A stretch of DNA of 64,000 bases from CATOSP01 sp965205385 (GTDB lineage: Bacteria > Chloroflexota > Dehalococcoidia > Lucifugimonadales > UBA3495): the NCBI GenBank assembly GCA_965205385.1, contig CBDBGS010000008.1, forward strand, positions 868,001 through 932,000. The letters are read 5' to 3'. Position 1 is the stretch's first letter. Each line of letters begins with the position of its first letter. A model generated the notes under the pieces. The model was not told the origin of the DNA and searched no databases. It saw only the letters and a program-made list of their open reading frames with translations. The position numbers and the translations under genes are program-made. Shown piece by piece: positions 8,423 to 17,334 of this stretch.

Positions 8423-9786
8423 TGGCGGGACCTCAAGATGAGCTGAGGGCGAGGCTTACGCTCCCGATAGTTCCACCGGAAGCTGGATTCTACGGGGAAG
8501 ACATCCCCGCGGAAGCAGACATGTACCGCTGCGTCCATTGCGGGTTGTGTTTGAGTTCCTGTCCCACGTACACGATCTTGATGTTGGAACCCGAGTCCCC
8601 CAGGGGCCGGATCGCCCTGATGAAGGCAGTAAACGAAGGCCGTGCCGGGATTACTCCCAGGGTCGTGGCCCACTGGGAGAAGTGCCTCCAATGCCGCGCC
8701 TGCGAAGCCGTCTGTCCTTCGGGCGTGCCCTATGGCCGGATCATGGAGAACACGCGTGCCCAGGTTCTATCCCATCAGATGCAGTCGGACGGCCTGAAGC
8801 GCATAAGCCGGATCTTTCTACGGGGTGCCCTGCCTCACCCCGGAAGGCTAAGATTCGGCGCGCAACTAATCCGTGCGTATCAGCGGTCCGGCCTACAGAA
8901 GTTGGTTAGGGCATCGAAAATCCTTAAGCTCCTGCCTGGAGAAATGGCGGGTCTGGAGGCGCAACTTCCCGACTTCAACGGCCCGTTCTTCGGCCCATCG
9001 AACGCCGCCTATCCGGCCCAGGGGGAAAAGAAGCTCACCGTGGGTCTCCTATCGGGATGCGTGATGCCCTTGATGCAAGGAAGCACCATGGCCGCCGCTG
9101 TAAGGGTGCTGACTCGAAACGGGTGTGAGGTGGTCGTCCCCGTGGGCCAGGGTTGTTGCGGAGCCCTAAACGTGCATAGCGGGGACCTGGAGACGGCGCG
9201 GGATATGGCCCGGCGCAACATCGATGTATTCCGCGCCGCCGGTGTAGATACGATAGTCGTGGCGTCGGCGGGTTGCGGCTCGGCGATGAAGGAGTACGAC
9301 GACCTGCTCAAGGGCGACGATCAATACGCTGAAGCCGCCAGGAGTTATGCCCGGAAGACGGTTGACATAACCGAGTTGCTGGCCTCTCTGCCTGTGGATC
9401 CTCCCCGTGCCGCGTTGGTCCGCAGGGTCACCTACCAGGACCCCTGCCATCTGGCCCACGCCCAACGGATAACGTCCCAACCCCGGGAGGTGCTGAACGC
9501 GATACCCGGACTGGAACTTGTGGAGATGGAACAGTCAACCATGTGTTGCGGCTCGGCTGGGATTTACTCGGTAATTCAGCCGGAGCTTTCCGGGCAAATT
9601 CTTGACCGGAAGCTCGATAATATAATCGCCACCGGGGCGAAGCAGGTCGTCACGGCGAATCCCGGTTGCATGTCGCAGATAGAGCAGGGTCTGAAACGCC
9701 GTGGTGTCGCGCAGAGGGTCTGCCACGTGGTTGACCTGTTGGACGAAGCCTACCAGGCTGAGGAGGCCATTCAGGCCCTCCCCTGA
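8422..9786 (+). CDS. glcF: Fe-S subunit, glycolate oxidase GlcF-type
   Basis: A 454-residue iron-sulfur protein that carries electrons from the flavin subunits GlcD/GlcE to the quinone pool or another acceptor. It has two ferredoxin-type 4Fe-4S motifs, C37-HC-GL-C-LSS-C47 and C88-LQ-C-RA-C-EAV-C98. Two C-terminal CCG domains follow (QGCCGALNVHSG and TMCCGSAGIYSV). The ATG at 8422 is chosen because GGAGG lies 6 nt upstream. The first base of the start overlaps the stop of glcE. Last gene of the operon. Confidence 0.93.
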   Translation: MAGPQDELRARLTLPIVPPEAGFYGEDIPAEADMYRCVHCGLCLSSCPTYTILMLEPESPRGRIALMKAVNEGRAGITPRVVAHWEKCLQCRACEAVCPSGVPYGRIMENTRAQVLSHQMQSDGLKRISRIFLRGALPHPGRLRFGAQLIRAYQRSGLQKLVRASKILKLLPGEMAGLEAQLPDFNGPFFGPSNAAYPAQGEKKLTVGLLSGCVMPLMQGSTMAAAVRVLTRNGCEVVVPVGQGCCGALNVHSGDLETARDMARRNIDVFRAAGVDTIVVASAGCGSAMKEYDDLLKGDDQYAEAARSYARKTVDITELLASLPVDPPRAALVRRVTYQDPCHLAHAQRITSQPREVLNAIPGLELVEMEQSTMCCGSAGIYSVIQPELSGQILDRKLDNIIATGAKQVVTANPGCMSQIEQGLKRRGVAQRVCHVVDLLDEAYQAEEAIQALP

Positions 9787-9805
9787 CCCGGCGCTGCTTG
9801 TCGGG

Positions 9806-11002
9806 TTACCCTTCTTGAAAGGAAGCCAAAGTCCGCTGGGCCGCGGCCATACTTGCCCCGTGCGCAACCTCGTAGCCTTGGCCTGACAGCACGACCTCTA
9901 GGGCGGACAGCAGGGCGAACACGTTTTGTTCTCGGGCCGATTCCCCCATGAGCCCAATCCGCCAGACCTTTCCCCGCAGGTCTCCCAGCCCGCCGCCAAT
10001 CTCGATGTTGTGGTCCTCCAGCAAGCTGCGTCGCACCGCCGCTTCGTCTACGCCTTCTGGGATCACCGCCGCGGTCAGAGGGTGAAGCCGGTGGTCCGGG
10101 TCGGCCAATACCCCGATGCCCATCGCCTCGAGCCCGGCCCAGAGTACAGACGCGACCCTGGCGTGGCGGCGTATGCGGTCTTCTATTCCTTCCTCCATAA
10201 CCATCCGCAGGGCTTCACGCAAGGAGTAGTTCATGGAGATGGGGGCGGTGTGGTGATAGGCGCGGGTGCCGGACCAGTAGGTCTCGAGTTCCCTTACGCT
10301 GAAGTAGAAGCTCTGGACCCTGGATTCACGGGTGTTGACAACATCCATTGCCCTGGGCCCGAAGCTGATCGGGGACAGGCCGGGAGGAGCGCCCAAGCAT
10401 TTTTGAGAGCCGCTGTAACAGACGTCTATGTCCCATTCGTCCATGCGCATCTCGTGGCCGCCCAGTGACGTAACAGCGTCCACGATAACAAGCGCGCCTT
10501 TCCGGTGTGCCAAGTCGATTATTTCGAGGAGGTCGTTGAGAATCCCAGTGGAAGTCTCGCCGTGGACCACGCCCACCGCCTTGACTCTGGGGAGCCGATC
10601 CAGGGTCTCGGCCAGAGACGCTGGGTCTACGGGTTGGCCCCAGGGACTATCCACCACGTGGGTGTCGGCCCCGCACCGTTCGGCAATGTCCGCCAACCGA
10701 GCGCCAAAGTAGCCGTTGCGGCAGACAACCATGGTGTCGCCGGGCTCAAGGATATTGGCGCAGGCGGCTTCCATCCCGCCGCTGCCAGTGGATGAAAGAG
10801 GGAAGGTTATGGGGTTGGACGTGTGGTAAATGTTCCGCAGCATTTCGGAGACGTCGTCCATCACTTGAAAGAAATCTGGGTCCAGGTGGCCCACGATAGG
10901 GAGGGTCATGGCTTGCAACACTCTTGGATGGACCGTGCTGGGACCCGGCCCCAACAGCAGCCTAGGAGATGGGAGAAATTCGTTCATGTACGGTCCAGTC
11001 AA
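9806..11002 (-). CDS. Class V aminotransferase, serine/alanine-glyoxylate type
   Basis: A PLP-dependent aminotransferase of the serine- or alanine-glyoxylate aminotransferase group, about 395 residues. It starts with the characteristic LLLGPGPSTVHPRVLQAM. The PLP lysine is in CYSGSQKCLGAPPGLSP, and ETSTGILND and GGLGDLRGKVWRIGLMG are also family motifs. It converts glyoxylate to glycine with serine or alanine as donor. This fits the convergent glcDEF operon, whose product from glycolate is glyoxylate. GGGGAGG lies 5 nt before a TTG at 11002, which I take as start; the ATG at 10987 is the alternative (393 aa). Confidence 0.9.
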   Translation of the reverse strand: MTGPYMNEFLPSPRLLLGPGPSTVHPRVLQAMTLPIVGHLDPDFFQVMDDVSEMLRNIYHTSNPITFPLSSTGSGGMEAACANILEPGDTMVVCRNGYFGARLADIAERCGADTHVVDSPWGQPVDPASLAETLDRLPRVKAVGVVHGETSTGILNDLLEIIDLAHRKGALVIVDAVTSLGGHEMRMDEWDIDVCYSGSQKCLGAPPGLSPISFGPRAMDVVNTRESRVQSFYFSVRELETYWSGTRAYHHTAPISMNYSLREALRMVMEEGIEDRIRRHARVASVLWAGLEAMGIGVLADPDHRLHPLTAAVIPEGVDEAAVRRSLLEDHNIEIGGGLGDLRGKVWRIGLMGESAREQNVFALLSALEVVLSGQGYEVAHGASMAAAQRTLASFQEG

Positions 11003-11073
11003 ACCGGTCCTCCCCAACTGAAGTCCTGCGTGAGACCTGGAAAAATGTAGATTGGCGGGGGTCTATCAGCACC

Positions 11074-11100
11074 AAATCCCCCTTTTGGTGAGGGGGATTT
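11074..11100 (-). terminator. Possible hairpin terminator after the SDR gene
   Basis: A 9-bp perfect stem (AAATCCCCC / GGGGGATTT) around a 9-nt loop, 32 bp beyond the stop of the SDR gene. There is no clear T-tract on the minus strand. The stem also resembles the CCCCCTTTTC-type hairpins of the dispersed repeats near 47150 and 58600, so it may be a repeat remnant. Confidence 0.35.
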
Positions 11101-11131
11101 TGCTGTAAAGCGACCCAGGTCAGCCGTGCCG

Positions 11132-11929
11132 CTAGAGTACCGCGGAAGAGCCTCCGTCGATGTTGACGGCGATGCCGGTCAGGTAGCTGGCGCGGTCCGA
11201 GGCCAGGAACGCGATCACGTCGCCGGCTTCGTGGTCCTCGCCCATGCGGCCCAGGGGGACACCTCTGCCCCGGACCGACTCGGCCCAGATATCCTCGAGG
11301 GTCAGGTCAGGGTTGTTGACCTTCATCGCTTCCAGGCGGCGCTCGGTCTGGCCGCTCTTGATCAGGCCGATACACACGGTGGAAACCAGGATGTTGTCTT
11401 TGGCTAGGTCCTTAGACAGACCCTTGGTGATAGCCTGGCCGGCGGCGCGGGAGATTGACGTGGGCATGGAATTCGCTCCGGGAGTGCGCCCGCCAAGGTT
11501 GGTCACGTTGATGATGCGGCCGCCGCCCACCTTTCGCATTTCCGGGACCGCTTCGCGGATGAAGCGTATCGCGCCCCAGACCTTGAGGTCGAAATCGAAC
11601 TCCCAGTCTTCGTCGCTGACATCTTCGAAGTTTTTGGCCATCGAAGCCCCGGCGTTGTTGACCAGGATATCCACCCTGCCGAAGTTATCGATTGCTGTCT
11701 GGACGACCCTGGACGCCGCGTCTTTGTCGATGACGTCTCCCACGACCGGCAGTGCCACTCCTTCGGTTGCAACTTTGATGTCCTGGGCCGCCTGCTCCAG
11801 AACGTCAGCCCGCCGGGCGACCAAGACCACTCTGGCGCCTTCCCTGGCCATGCTGAGGGCGGCCGCTTTGCCGATGCCGTAGCTGCCGCCGGTGACTATT
11901 GCTACTTTATCCTGTAGTCCCAGGTCCAT
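11132..11929 (-). CDS. Short-chain dehydrogenase/reductase with altered catalytic residues
   Basis: A 265-residue classical-length SDR. The NAD(P)-binding motif TGGSYGIG (residues 13-20), the NNAG motif (91-94) and the C-terminal YLTGIAVNIDGG are intact. At the active site the usual Y-x-x-x-K is T157-S-I-S-R161, and the usual catalytic Ser region reads INVTN. So the canonical Ser-Tyr-Lys set is missing. It may bind the dinucleotide without normal oxidoreductase chemistry, or use other residues. The start ATG at 11929 is preceded by GAGGAG. Substrate unknown. Confidence 0.88.
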   Translation of the reverse strand: MDLGLQDKVAIVTGGSYGIGKAAALSMAREGARVVLVARRADVLEQAAQDIKVATEGVALPVVGDVIDKDAASRVVQTAIDNFGRVDILVNNAGASMAKNFEDVSDEDWEFDFDLKVWGAIRFIREAVPEMRKVGGGRIINVTNLGGRTPGANSMPTSISRAAGQAITKGLSKDLAKDNILVSTVCIGLIKSGQTERRLEAMKVNNPDLTLEDIWAESVRGRGVPLGRMGEDHEAGDVIAFLASDRASYLTGIAVNIDGGSSAVL

Positions 11930-12081
11930 ATCCTGATCTCCTCGGGCTCGAATCCTGGTATCTAATACACAATGTCTTTTTGACTGGAACGCGGCCCATT
12001 ATATCAAGTGGCCCTGGTTACTCCAACCAGGATTGATTAGAGGTAACTGTTCAGACTTGGATGTGTCCTTCCTACTCCCAG

Positions 12082-12183
12082 CCCGTCTTTCCGGGCTTGA
12101 CCCGGAATCCAGTAACCCTTGCACCCAGCAACTGTCCATATCATCGGCATTTCTGGATTCCCGCCTTCGCGGGAATGACGGGT
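12082..12183. repeat. Hairpin intergenic repeats (TTCCGGG and TTCCCGC family)
   Basis: The 343-bp spacer between the SDR gene and trpB contains two short palindromic units. One is TTTCCGGGCTTGACCCGGAA. The other is a stem TTCCCGC-CTTC-GCGGGAA followed by TGACGGG. Close relatives occur near 28500-28760, 47020-47050 and 58840-58870. They look like dispersed REP-like elements. No gene is seen here. Confidence 0.6.
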
Positions 12184-12273
12184 TGCGGCGATACGTCTTA
12201 TTAAGAGGATTATCCTAGAGGTGACCGACGTGGGATTCAGCCAATCCGCGTCATCATCTCTGAACAGCTACGA

Positions 12274-13482
12274 TTAGAGCTGAATCCCCGCGTCGCGGGC
12301 CACGATGTCAATGTCCTTGTCGCCTCGTCCACTGAGGCACACGAGGACTATCTGGTCTGGGGATAGCTGCGAAGCGAGGCTGGCGGCGTGATAGACCGCG
12401 TGGGAGGGTTCCAGGGCCGGAATGATGCCTTCGGTGCGGCATAGCAGGTGGAACCCTTCCAGAGCTTGCGAATCGGTCACTTCCAGGTATTTGGCTCGTC
12501 CCGCGTCCTTCAAGTAGCTGTGCTCCGGACCCACACCGGGGTAGTCCAGGCCCGCCGAAATGCTATGGGTCTCGTGGATTTGGCCGTTGGCGTCTTGGAG
12601 CAGGTAGGACATAGCGCCGTGGAGCACGCCGGGCCTGCCCGCGGTCAGGGTGGCCGAATGCCTCTCGCTGTCCAACCCGTCGCCGCCCGCTTCCACTCCG
12701 ATCAGGCTCACGGTTTCGTCGCCAATGAAGGGGTGGAACGTGCCGATGGCGTTGCTGCCTCCGCCGACGCAGGCCACTACGTAGTCAGGCAGCCGGGACT
12801 CCGCTTCGAGGATCTGCCCACGGGCTTCCACTCCAATTACGCGCTGGAAGTCGCGCACCAACATGGGGTAAGGATGAGGACCCACCGCGCTGCCTATGAG
12901 GTAGTGTGTGGTCTCAACGTTGGTTACCCAGTCCCGGATCGCCTCGTTGATCGCGTCCTTGAGTGTGCGGGTTCCCGATTCCACTGGGATAACTTCGCAT
13001 TCCAAGAGGCGCATTCTGAAAACGTTGAGGGACTGGCGCTGGATGTCTTCCGCGCCCATGTAGACCAGGCATTCCATACCCAGCATGGCGCAGGCGGTGG
13101 CGGACGCGACTCCATGCTGCCCGGCCCCGGTCTCGGCGATGATCCGGCGTTTGCCCATGTGTTGGGCCAGAAGCGCCTGACCGAGCGCGTTGTTTATCTT
13201 GTGAGCGCCGGTGTGGGCCAGGTCTTCCCGCTTCAGGTAGATCCTGGCTCCGCCGCAGTGGCGGGTGAGATTTTCCGCATAATACAGAGGTGTGGGCCTC
13301 CCCGCGTAAGTGCTGAGCAGGTGGGCCAGCTTGCCCTGGAAATCTTCGGACACCTTGGCTTCCCGGTAGGCGGTCTCCAACTCCTGGAGGGCCGCCATTA
13401 GCGTTTCCGGGACGAATTGGCCTCCGAACGCATCGAACCTGCCCCGTTCGTCTGGGAGGCTGGCCTGTTTTTCAACCACCAT
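12274..13482 (-). CDS. trpB: Tryptophan synthase beta chain
   Basis: TrpB condenses indole and L-serine to tryptophan with PLP. The 402-residue protein has the N-terminal FGGQFVPETLM, the PLP lysine K95 in HTGAHKINNALGQA, GAGQHGVA, the phosphate loop CVGGGSNAIG and the C-terminal CLSGRGDKD. Length and motifs match the TrpB1 type that normally partners TrpA. It is the last gene of the trp operon. No trpA follows; the next gene downstream is an unrelated SDR after a repeat-containing spacer. Confidence 0.96.
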   Translation of the reverse strand: MVVEKQASLPDERGRFDAFGGQFVPETLMAALQELETAYREAKVSEDFQGKLAHLLSTYAGRPTPLYYAENLTRHCGGARIYLKREDLAHTGAHKINNALGQALLAQHMGKRRIIAETGAGQHGVASATACAMLGMECLVYMGAEDIQRQSLNVFRMRLLECEVIPVESGTRTLKDAINEAIRDWVTNVETTHYLIGSAVGPHPYPMLVRDFQRVIGVEARGQILEAESRLPDYVVACVGGGSNAIGTFHPFIGDETVSLIGVEAGGDGLDSERHSATLTAGRPGVLHGAMSYLLQDANGQIHETHSISAGLDYPGVGPEHSYLKDAGRAKYLEVTDSQALEGFHLLCRTEGIIPALEPSHAVYHAASLASQLSPDQIVLVCLSGRGDKDIDIVARDAGIQL

Positions 13483-13524
13483 CGGTTGCTACCTCTAGTA
13501 TCAAGTTGGGTAAGAGACCGGGGA

Positions 13525-14187
13525 CTAAGACGCCGAGGGGCTCGCTTTAGCGGCGCGTATGAACTGCTGGATCTTCTCTGGGTCTTTCACCCCGCCGGTC
13601 TCTACGCCGCTGGAAACGTCCACACCCCAGGGGTTTACCGTCGATACGGCGGCGCTCACGTTGTCCGGTGTAAGACCTCCGGCGAGAAGGAAGAAGTGTC
13701 CGAGGGTGGACAAGCTGGCTGCGATGCTCCAATCGAAACTCTCGCCAGTACCCCCCTGAAGCCCTTCCACCAGGCGGTCAAGGGTCACCAAGTTCCCCGC
13801 GTCCGCGTAGGTCTCCAGACGGGAGGCAAATTCCACCGCTGCATTCTCACCCGACGCTGAGTCAGGGACGTGAAGTACCTTGATTACCTGAGCCTCGGTC
13901 TGGCAGCAATATTCCAGGGACTCGGCCCCGCAAAGCTGAGCCGAGTCCAACCCGCACGCCTGGATGGTGTGATTGACGTCCGAAATGGGTTGGTCTGCGA
14001 ACAAGCCCACTAACCTCGGGGTGTTCCCCTTGGTCTGTTTGACGCCGGAAACAATAGCGGCGGCGTCGGGAATCTCCAGCCGGCGGCGTCTCTCTGGAAC
14101 GAAACAAAGCCCAATGAAGTCAGCTCCCGCCTCAGCGGCGGTGAGAGCGTCTTCGAGCGTACGCACGCCGCAGATCTTGACCTGCAT
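13525..14187 (-). CDS. trpF: Phosphoribosylanthranilate isomerase
   Basis: TrpF performs the Amadori rearrangement of N-(5'-phosphoribosyl)anthranilate, the third step of tryptophan synthesis. A 220-residue TIM barrel starting MQVKICGVRTLEDA, with the catalytic cysteine at position 6. It carries GADFIGLCFVPERRRR, LVGLFAD, the catalytic-acid region VTLDRLVEG, and the phosphate-binding C-terminal GGLTPDNV and GVDVSSGVETGGVKD. Its ATG overlaps the trpC stop by one base (TGATG), which points to translational coupling. Confidence 0.95.
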   Translation of the reverse strand: MQVKICGVRTLEDALTAAEAGADFIGLCFVPERRRRLEIPDAAAIVSGVKQTKGNTPRLVGLFADQPISDVNHTIQACGLDSAQLCGAESLEYCCQTEAQVIKVLHVPDSASGENAAVEFASRLETYADAGNLVTLDRLVEGLQGGTGESFDWSIAASLSTLGHFFLLAGGLTPDNVSAAVSTVNPWGVDVSSGVETGGVKDPEKIQQFIRAAKASPSAS

Positions 14188-14993
14188 CAGTCACCCGCCG
14201 AGGGGACGGCCATCCCGGAAAGTTCCCGCACCTTGGCCGCGACGTCCGGGGCCGTGACCAGTGCTTCCCCGACCAGCACCGCGTTTACTCCGCACTCACC
14301 CAGGGCCTGAATGTCTTCGGGATGGTTGATCCCGCTTTCGCTGACGATGACTTTGTCCTTCGGCACGATCGGCGCCAGCCGCTTGCTGACGGCAAGGTCC
14401 GTGACGAAGGTGCGCAGGTCCCGGTTGTTTATGCCGACCATCGGCGCTCCGGCGTCCACGGCCACCTCGAGCTCGGCTTCGTCGTGGACTTCTACCAGGC
14501 TTTCCATGCTCAGGCTGAGTGCTAACTCGAGCATATCCCTGAGTTGGGAGGCTTCCAGAATTGCCACTATTAAAAGAATGGCGTCGGCTCCGATCGCTCT
14601 TGCCTCGTAGACTTGGTACGGGTCGAAGAGGAAATCTTTCCGCAACACCGGAGACTGCCTCGACGCGCCCGACTGCTTGATTTGGCTCAAGTGACCGGGC
14701 TCCCCTTGAAACCTGGCGTCGGTCAGTACCGACACCGCCGAAGCGCCGTTGCCCGTGTAGGTATCGGCGAGGCGGACCGGGTCGAAGTCCGGGCAGAGCA
14801 GTCCACGTGAGGGTGAGGCCTTCTTGACCTCGGCCATGAGGCGCACTCCACCACTGCCTAGCGCGGCGGCCAGGGACAGAGGTCCGGGCTGGCGGGCAAT
14901 GGCCTCTTTGAGGTAGTCCAACGGAGCGGTGCGCAGTTGCTCCGCGAGCTCCACTCTCTTGGCGGCTACGATCTCGTCAAGGATGTTCGGCAT
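14187..14993 (-). CDS. trpC: Indole-3-glycerol phosphate synthase
   Basis: TrpC closes the indole ring to form indole-3-glycerol phosphate. The 268-residue barrel begins MPNILDEIVAAKRVEL. It has AEVKKASPSRGLLCPDFDP with the catalytic Lys, VLTDARFQGEPGHL, SPVLRKDFLFDPYQVYEARAIGADAILLI split across the middle, VGINNRDLRTF, and SESGINHPEDI. These are the standard TrpC motifs. It ends one base into trpF, so the two are probably translated together. Confidence 0.95.
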   Translation of the reverse strand: MPNILDEIVAAKRVELAEQLRTAPLDYLKEAIARQPGPLSLAAALGSGGVRLMAEVKKASPSRGLLCPDFDPVRLADTYTGNGASAVSVLTDARFQGEPGHLSQIKQSGASRQSPVLRKDFLFDPYQVYEARAIGADAILLIVAILEASQLRDMLELALSLSMESLVEVHDEAELEVAVDAGAPMVGINNRDLRTFVTDLAVSKRLAPIVPKDKVIVSESGINHPEDIQALGECGVNAVLVGEALVTAPDVAAKVRELSGMAVPSAGD

Positions 14994-15091
14994 CTCGTTA
15001 ACGCCTGACCTCCTCTAGCGATTCCAATGCTGGTGTCCGGCTGCAATGTTACCACCGTGCTGTGCGCGTGGGGAATAACGGCGAATCCGGG

Positions 15092-16114
15092 TCATGGCGA
15101 GGACTGGGCCTGGCTAACTTCCACGAGCCGGTCTAGGCTGGAAAGGGCGGCCCCACTGTCGATGAGGCCGGAAGCCATGTCGATTCCTTCCCGAATGGTC
15201 CCGGCCAGGTCCCCCGCCATCAGCACACCAGCGCTATTGAGCAAAACGATGTCCCGCACCGGTCCGGTTTCTCCCTGGAACAGGCGGCGCATAGTGGCGG
15301 CGTTCTCCTCTTTGGTCCCGCTTCGAATGGCTGATATTGGAGTCAAGGGCAACCCAGTATCCTCGACACGGACGGTCCAACGGCTCAGAGATCCTTCGCG
15401 AGCCTCCCATACAGTGGAGTCCCCGGAGAGGGAGAGTTCGTCGAGGCCGCCATGACCGTGTACGATCATGGCCCGGTGGGAATCCAATATCCCCAACACT
15501 TCGGCCATAGTCTCTCCCAATTCCGGGAACGCGACCCCGAGAAGCTGGGTCTGCGCCCCCGCGGGGTTGGTCAGTGGGCCGAGAATGTTGAACACCGTGC
15601 GAATCCCTATCTCCCGGCGCACCGGACCCGCGTGACGCATGGCCGGGTGGAATACGGGGGCGAACATGAAGCCGACGCCCGCCTCTTGGATGCACCGGGC
15701 AACCCCCTCCGGCGAAAGCTCTATTCGCACTCCCAGGGCCTCCAGCACGTCGGCGCTGCCGCAAGTGCCCGACGCGGCCCGGTTGCCGTGCTTGGCAACC
15801 TTGAGGCCGGCAGCCGCGGCGACGAAGGCGGTGGCGGTGGAAATGTTGAAGGTATTTTGGCCGTCGCCTCCAGTGCCAACGGTGTCGATCAGTGGGCCGT
15901 CGACCTCTACCTTAAGGGCAAACTCCCGCATAACCGAGGCCATACCCGCAATCTCCTGGGTGGTTTCACCCTTGATGCGAAGACCGGTTAAGAAGGCCCC
16001 TAGCTGAGCAGGGGTAGCATCTCCACCCATGATTTGACGCATGGCCGAAGCCGCTTCCTCCCTGGAAAGGGAATGGCCGTCTACGACCGCGCTTATCGCT
16101 TCACGAACGTCCAA
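15092..16114 (-). CDS. trpD: Anthranilate phosphoribosyltransferase
   Basis: TrpD transfers the phosphoribosyl group of PRPP to anthranilate. The 340-residue protein has the signature DTVGTGGDG followed by FNISTATAFVAAAAG, KHGNRAASGTCGSADVLEALG and RTVFNILGPLTNPA. The start is a TTG at 16114, supported by a GGAG 8 nt upstream. In this operon it follows the toxin-antitoxin pair after about 100 bp that I read as non-coding. Confidence 0.94.
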   Translation of the reverse strand: MDVREAISAVVDGHSLSREEAASAMRQIMGGDATPAQLGAFLTGLRIKGETTQEIAGMASVMREFALKVEVDGPLIDTVGTGGDGQNTFNISTATAFVAAAAGLKVAKHGNRAASGTCGSADVLEALGVRIELSPEGVARCIQEAGVGFMFAPVFHPAMRHAGPVRREIGIRTVFNILGPLTNPAGAQTQLLGVAFPELGETMAEVLGILDSHRAMIVHGHGGLDELSLSGDSTVWEAREGSLSRWTVRVEDTGLPLTPISAIRSGTKEENAATMRRLFQGETGPVRDIVLLNSAGVLMAGDLAGTIREGIDMASGLIDSGAALSSLDRLVEVSQAQSSP

Positions 16115-16212
16115 GTCAAATGCTCCGTTAGATAAGGGACCGAATTGTTGGGCTGAATTATCTTAAGCTATGGGCAGTTCGGCTGGATTCTCCCAATCAC
16201 CCTGCCCCACTG

Positions 16213-16512
16213 CTACCCAAGAGACTCTAACTGGTTGATGGGCCGAGACCCGTGGTGGATGGTCAGAATTTCCGCTTCTTCTCGCCTCAGGCGATAGATG
16301 ACGCGATAACCCTGTACGATGATTTCACGGATTTCCGGGCTGTTGGCCTCCGGCATAATTCGTCCCGATTCTGGAAATTGTGCTATTCGGTCGGTTGCGA
16401 GAATGATTCGCTCCCCGAACCGCCTGGCGCTTTGAGGGGAACTTCGCGCTATGTATCGGAGAACATTTTCGGGGTCATCCAGACTCTGAAAGGACCAATC
16501 TACTCTAACCAC
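16213..16512 (-). CDS. RelE/ParE-family toxin
   Basis: A 99-residue basic protein with the fold signature of RelE/ParE toxins: DPENVLRYIARSSPQSARRFGERI, then FPESGRIMP, EIREIIVQGYRVIYRLRR and ILTIHHGSRPI. The GYRVIYR strand and the terminal H-x-x-R are typical. Members inhibit translation or gyrase and are neutralised by the cognate antitoxin. The GTG start lies inside the 3' end of the preceding gene (13-nt overlap), the usual coupling of type II pairs. It sits within the trp operon between trpG and trpD, in the same orientation. Confidence 0.85.
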   Translation of the reverse strand: MVRVDWSFQSLDDPENVLRYIARSSPQSARRFGERIILATDRIAQFPESGRIMPEANSPEIREIIVQGYRVIYRLRREEAEILTIHHGSRPINQLESLG

Positions 16513-16691
16513 TTCAAGATGCGCTGGCGGGCTTCCTCGTGCGGGACCTTCTGGCCTGCGTCCACCTGGGCTATCCCGCGTTCCACCTTGTACATCAGGT
16601 ACAGTCGGTCCATTCTAGACTCAAAAGTCACGTCGTCAGGAAGGTCCTGAAGTGTTTGTATCATCCGGTCCTTGATACTGGTTTGCTCCAT
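16500..16691 (-). CDS. Putative antitoxin of the RelE/ParE pair
   Basis: A 63-residue acidic-to-neutral protein, MEQTSIKDRMIQTLQDLPDD at its start and EEARQRILKWLE at its end. This is the size and form of the small antitoxins encoded before ParE/RelE toxins. A GGAG lies 8 nt before the ATG. No DNA-binding motif is clear to me. Identification rests mainly on the overlapping downstream toxin gene. It follows trpG by 41 bp on the same strand. Confidence 0.75.
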   Translation of the reverse strand: MEQTSIKDRMIQTLQDLPDDVTFESRMDRLYLMYKVERGIAQVDAGQKVPHEEARQRILKWLE

Positions 16692-16732
16692 CAGACTGTC
16701 TCCGTTCTCGGGGATTGTTCCCTCTCAGCATT

Positions 16733-17323
16733 TTACCCTACACCGCTCCCGTGGCGGCTTACTGTGTCGAGGAAGTTCTGGAGCAGGTGTTTTCCGTCGG
16801 GGGTCATGATGGACTCGGGATGGAACTGGACTCCCTCCACCGGGAACTCCTTGTGCCGCAGTCCCATTATCAGCCCGTTTTCGGTCCAGGCGGTGACCTC
16901 CAGGCAGTTCGGCACCGTCTCCGGCAAGACCACCAGGGAATGGTAGCGAATGGCCTCGAAGGGGTTGGGCAGGCCGGACAAGACACCCGCGCCGGTGTGC
17001 TGGACCAAGGAGGTTTTGCCGTGGCGAATCTCACCAGCCTGGTCGACCACACCGCCGTAAACATGCCCGACGCACTGGTGGCCGAGGCAGACCCCCAGCA
17101 CGGGGACCCGTTCCCCGAAGCGCCGGATCACGTCGTTGGAAATGCCGGCTTCCATTGGGGTGCGCGGCCCCGGCGAGATCACGATGCCTTCAGGTGATAG
17201 GTCTTCGACCTCTTCAAGAGTGATCTTGTCGTTTCTATGGACCACAACCTCGGCGCCCAACTCCGAAAGGTATTGGTAGAGGTTGTAGGTAAAGCTGTCG
17301 TAGTTGTCGATTAGTAGCAGCAT
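16733..17323 (-). CDS. trpG: Anthranilate synthase glutamine amidotransferase subunit
   Basis: TrpG hydrolyses glutamine and delivers ammonia to TrpE. The 196-residue class I amidotransferase starts MLLLIDNYDSFTYNLYQYL. The nucleophile Cys is in VLGVCLGHQC, and the His/Glu pair is in VEGVQFHPESIMTPDG. The oxyanion motif SPGPRTP is present. The open frame reaches 17941, but the ATG at 17323 has AGGAG 8 nt upstream and gives the family N-terminus. The GHQ is followed by C-V-G rather than the more common A-I-G. Confidence 0.94.
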   Translation of the reverse strand: MLLLIDNYDSFTYNLYQYLSELGAEVVVHRNDKITLEEVEDLSPEGIVISPGPRTPMEAGISNDVIRRFGERVPVLGVCLGHQCVGHVYGGVVDQAGEIRHGKTSLVQHTGAGVLSGLPNPFEAIRYHSLVVLPETVPNCLEVTAWTENGLIMGLRHKEFPVEGVQFHPESIMTPDGKHLLQNFLDTVSRHGSGVG

Positions 17324-17334
17324 GGTGGGCGCTC

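Noticed and set aside
12448..13401. 317-codon plus-strand ORF opposite trpB
   Set aside because: Shadow of trpB.
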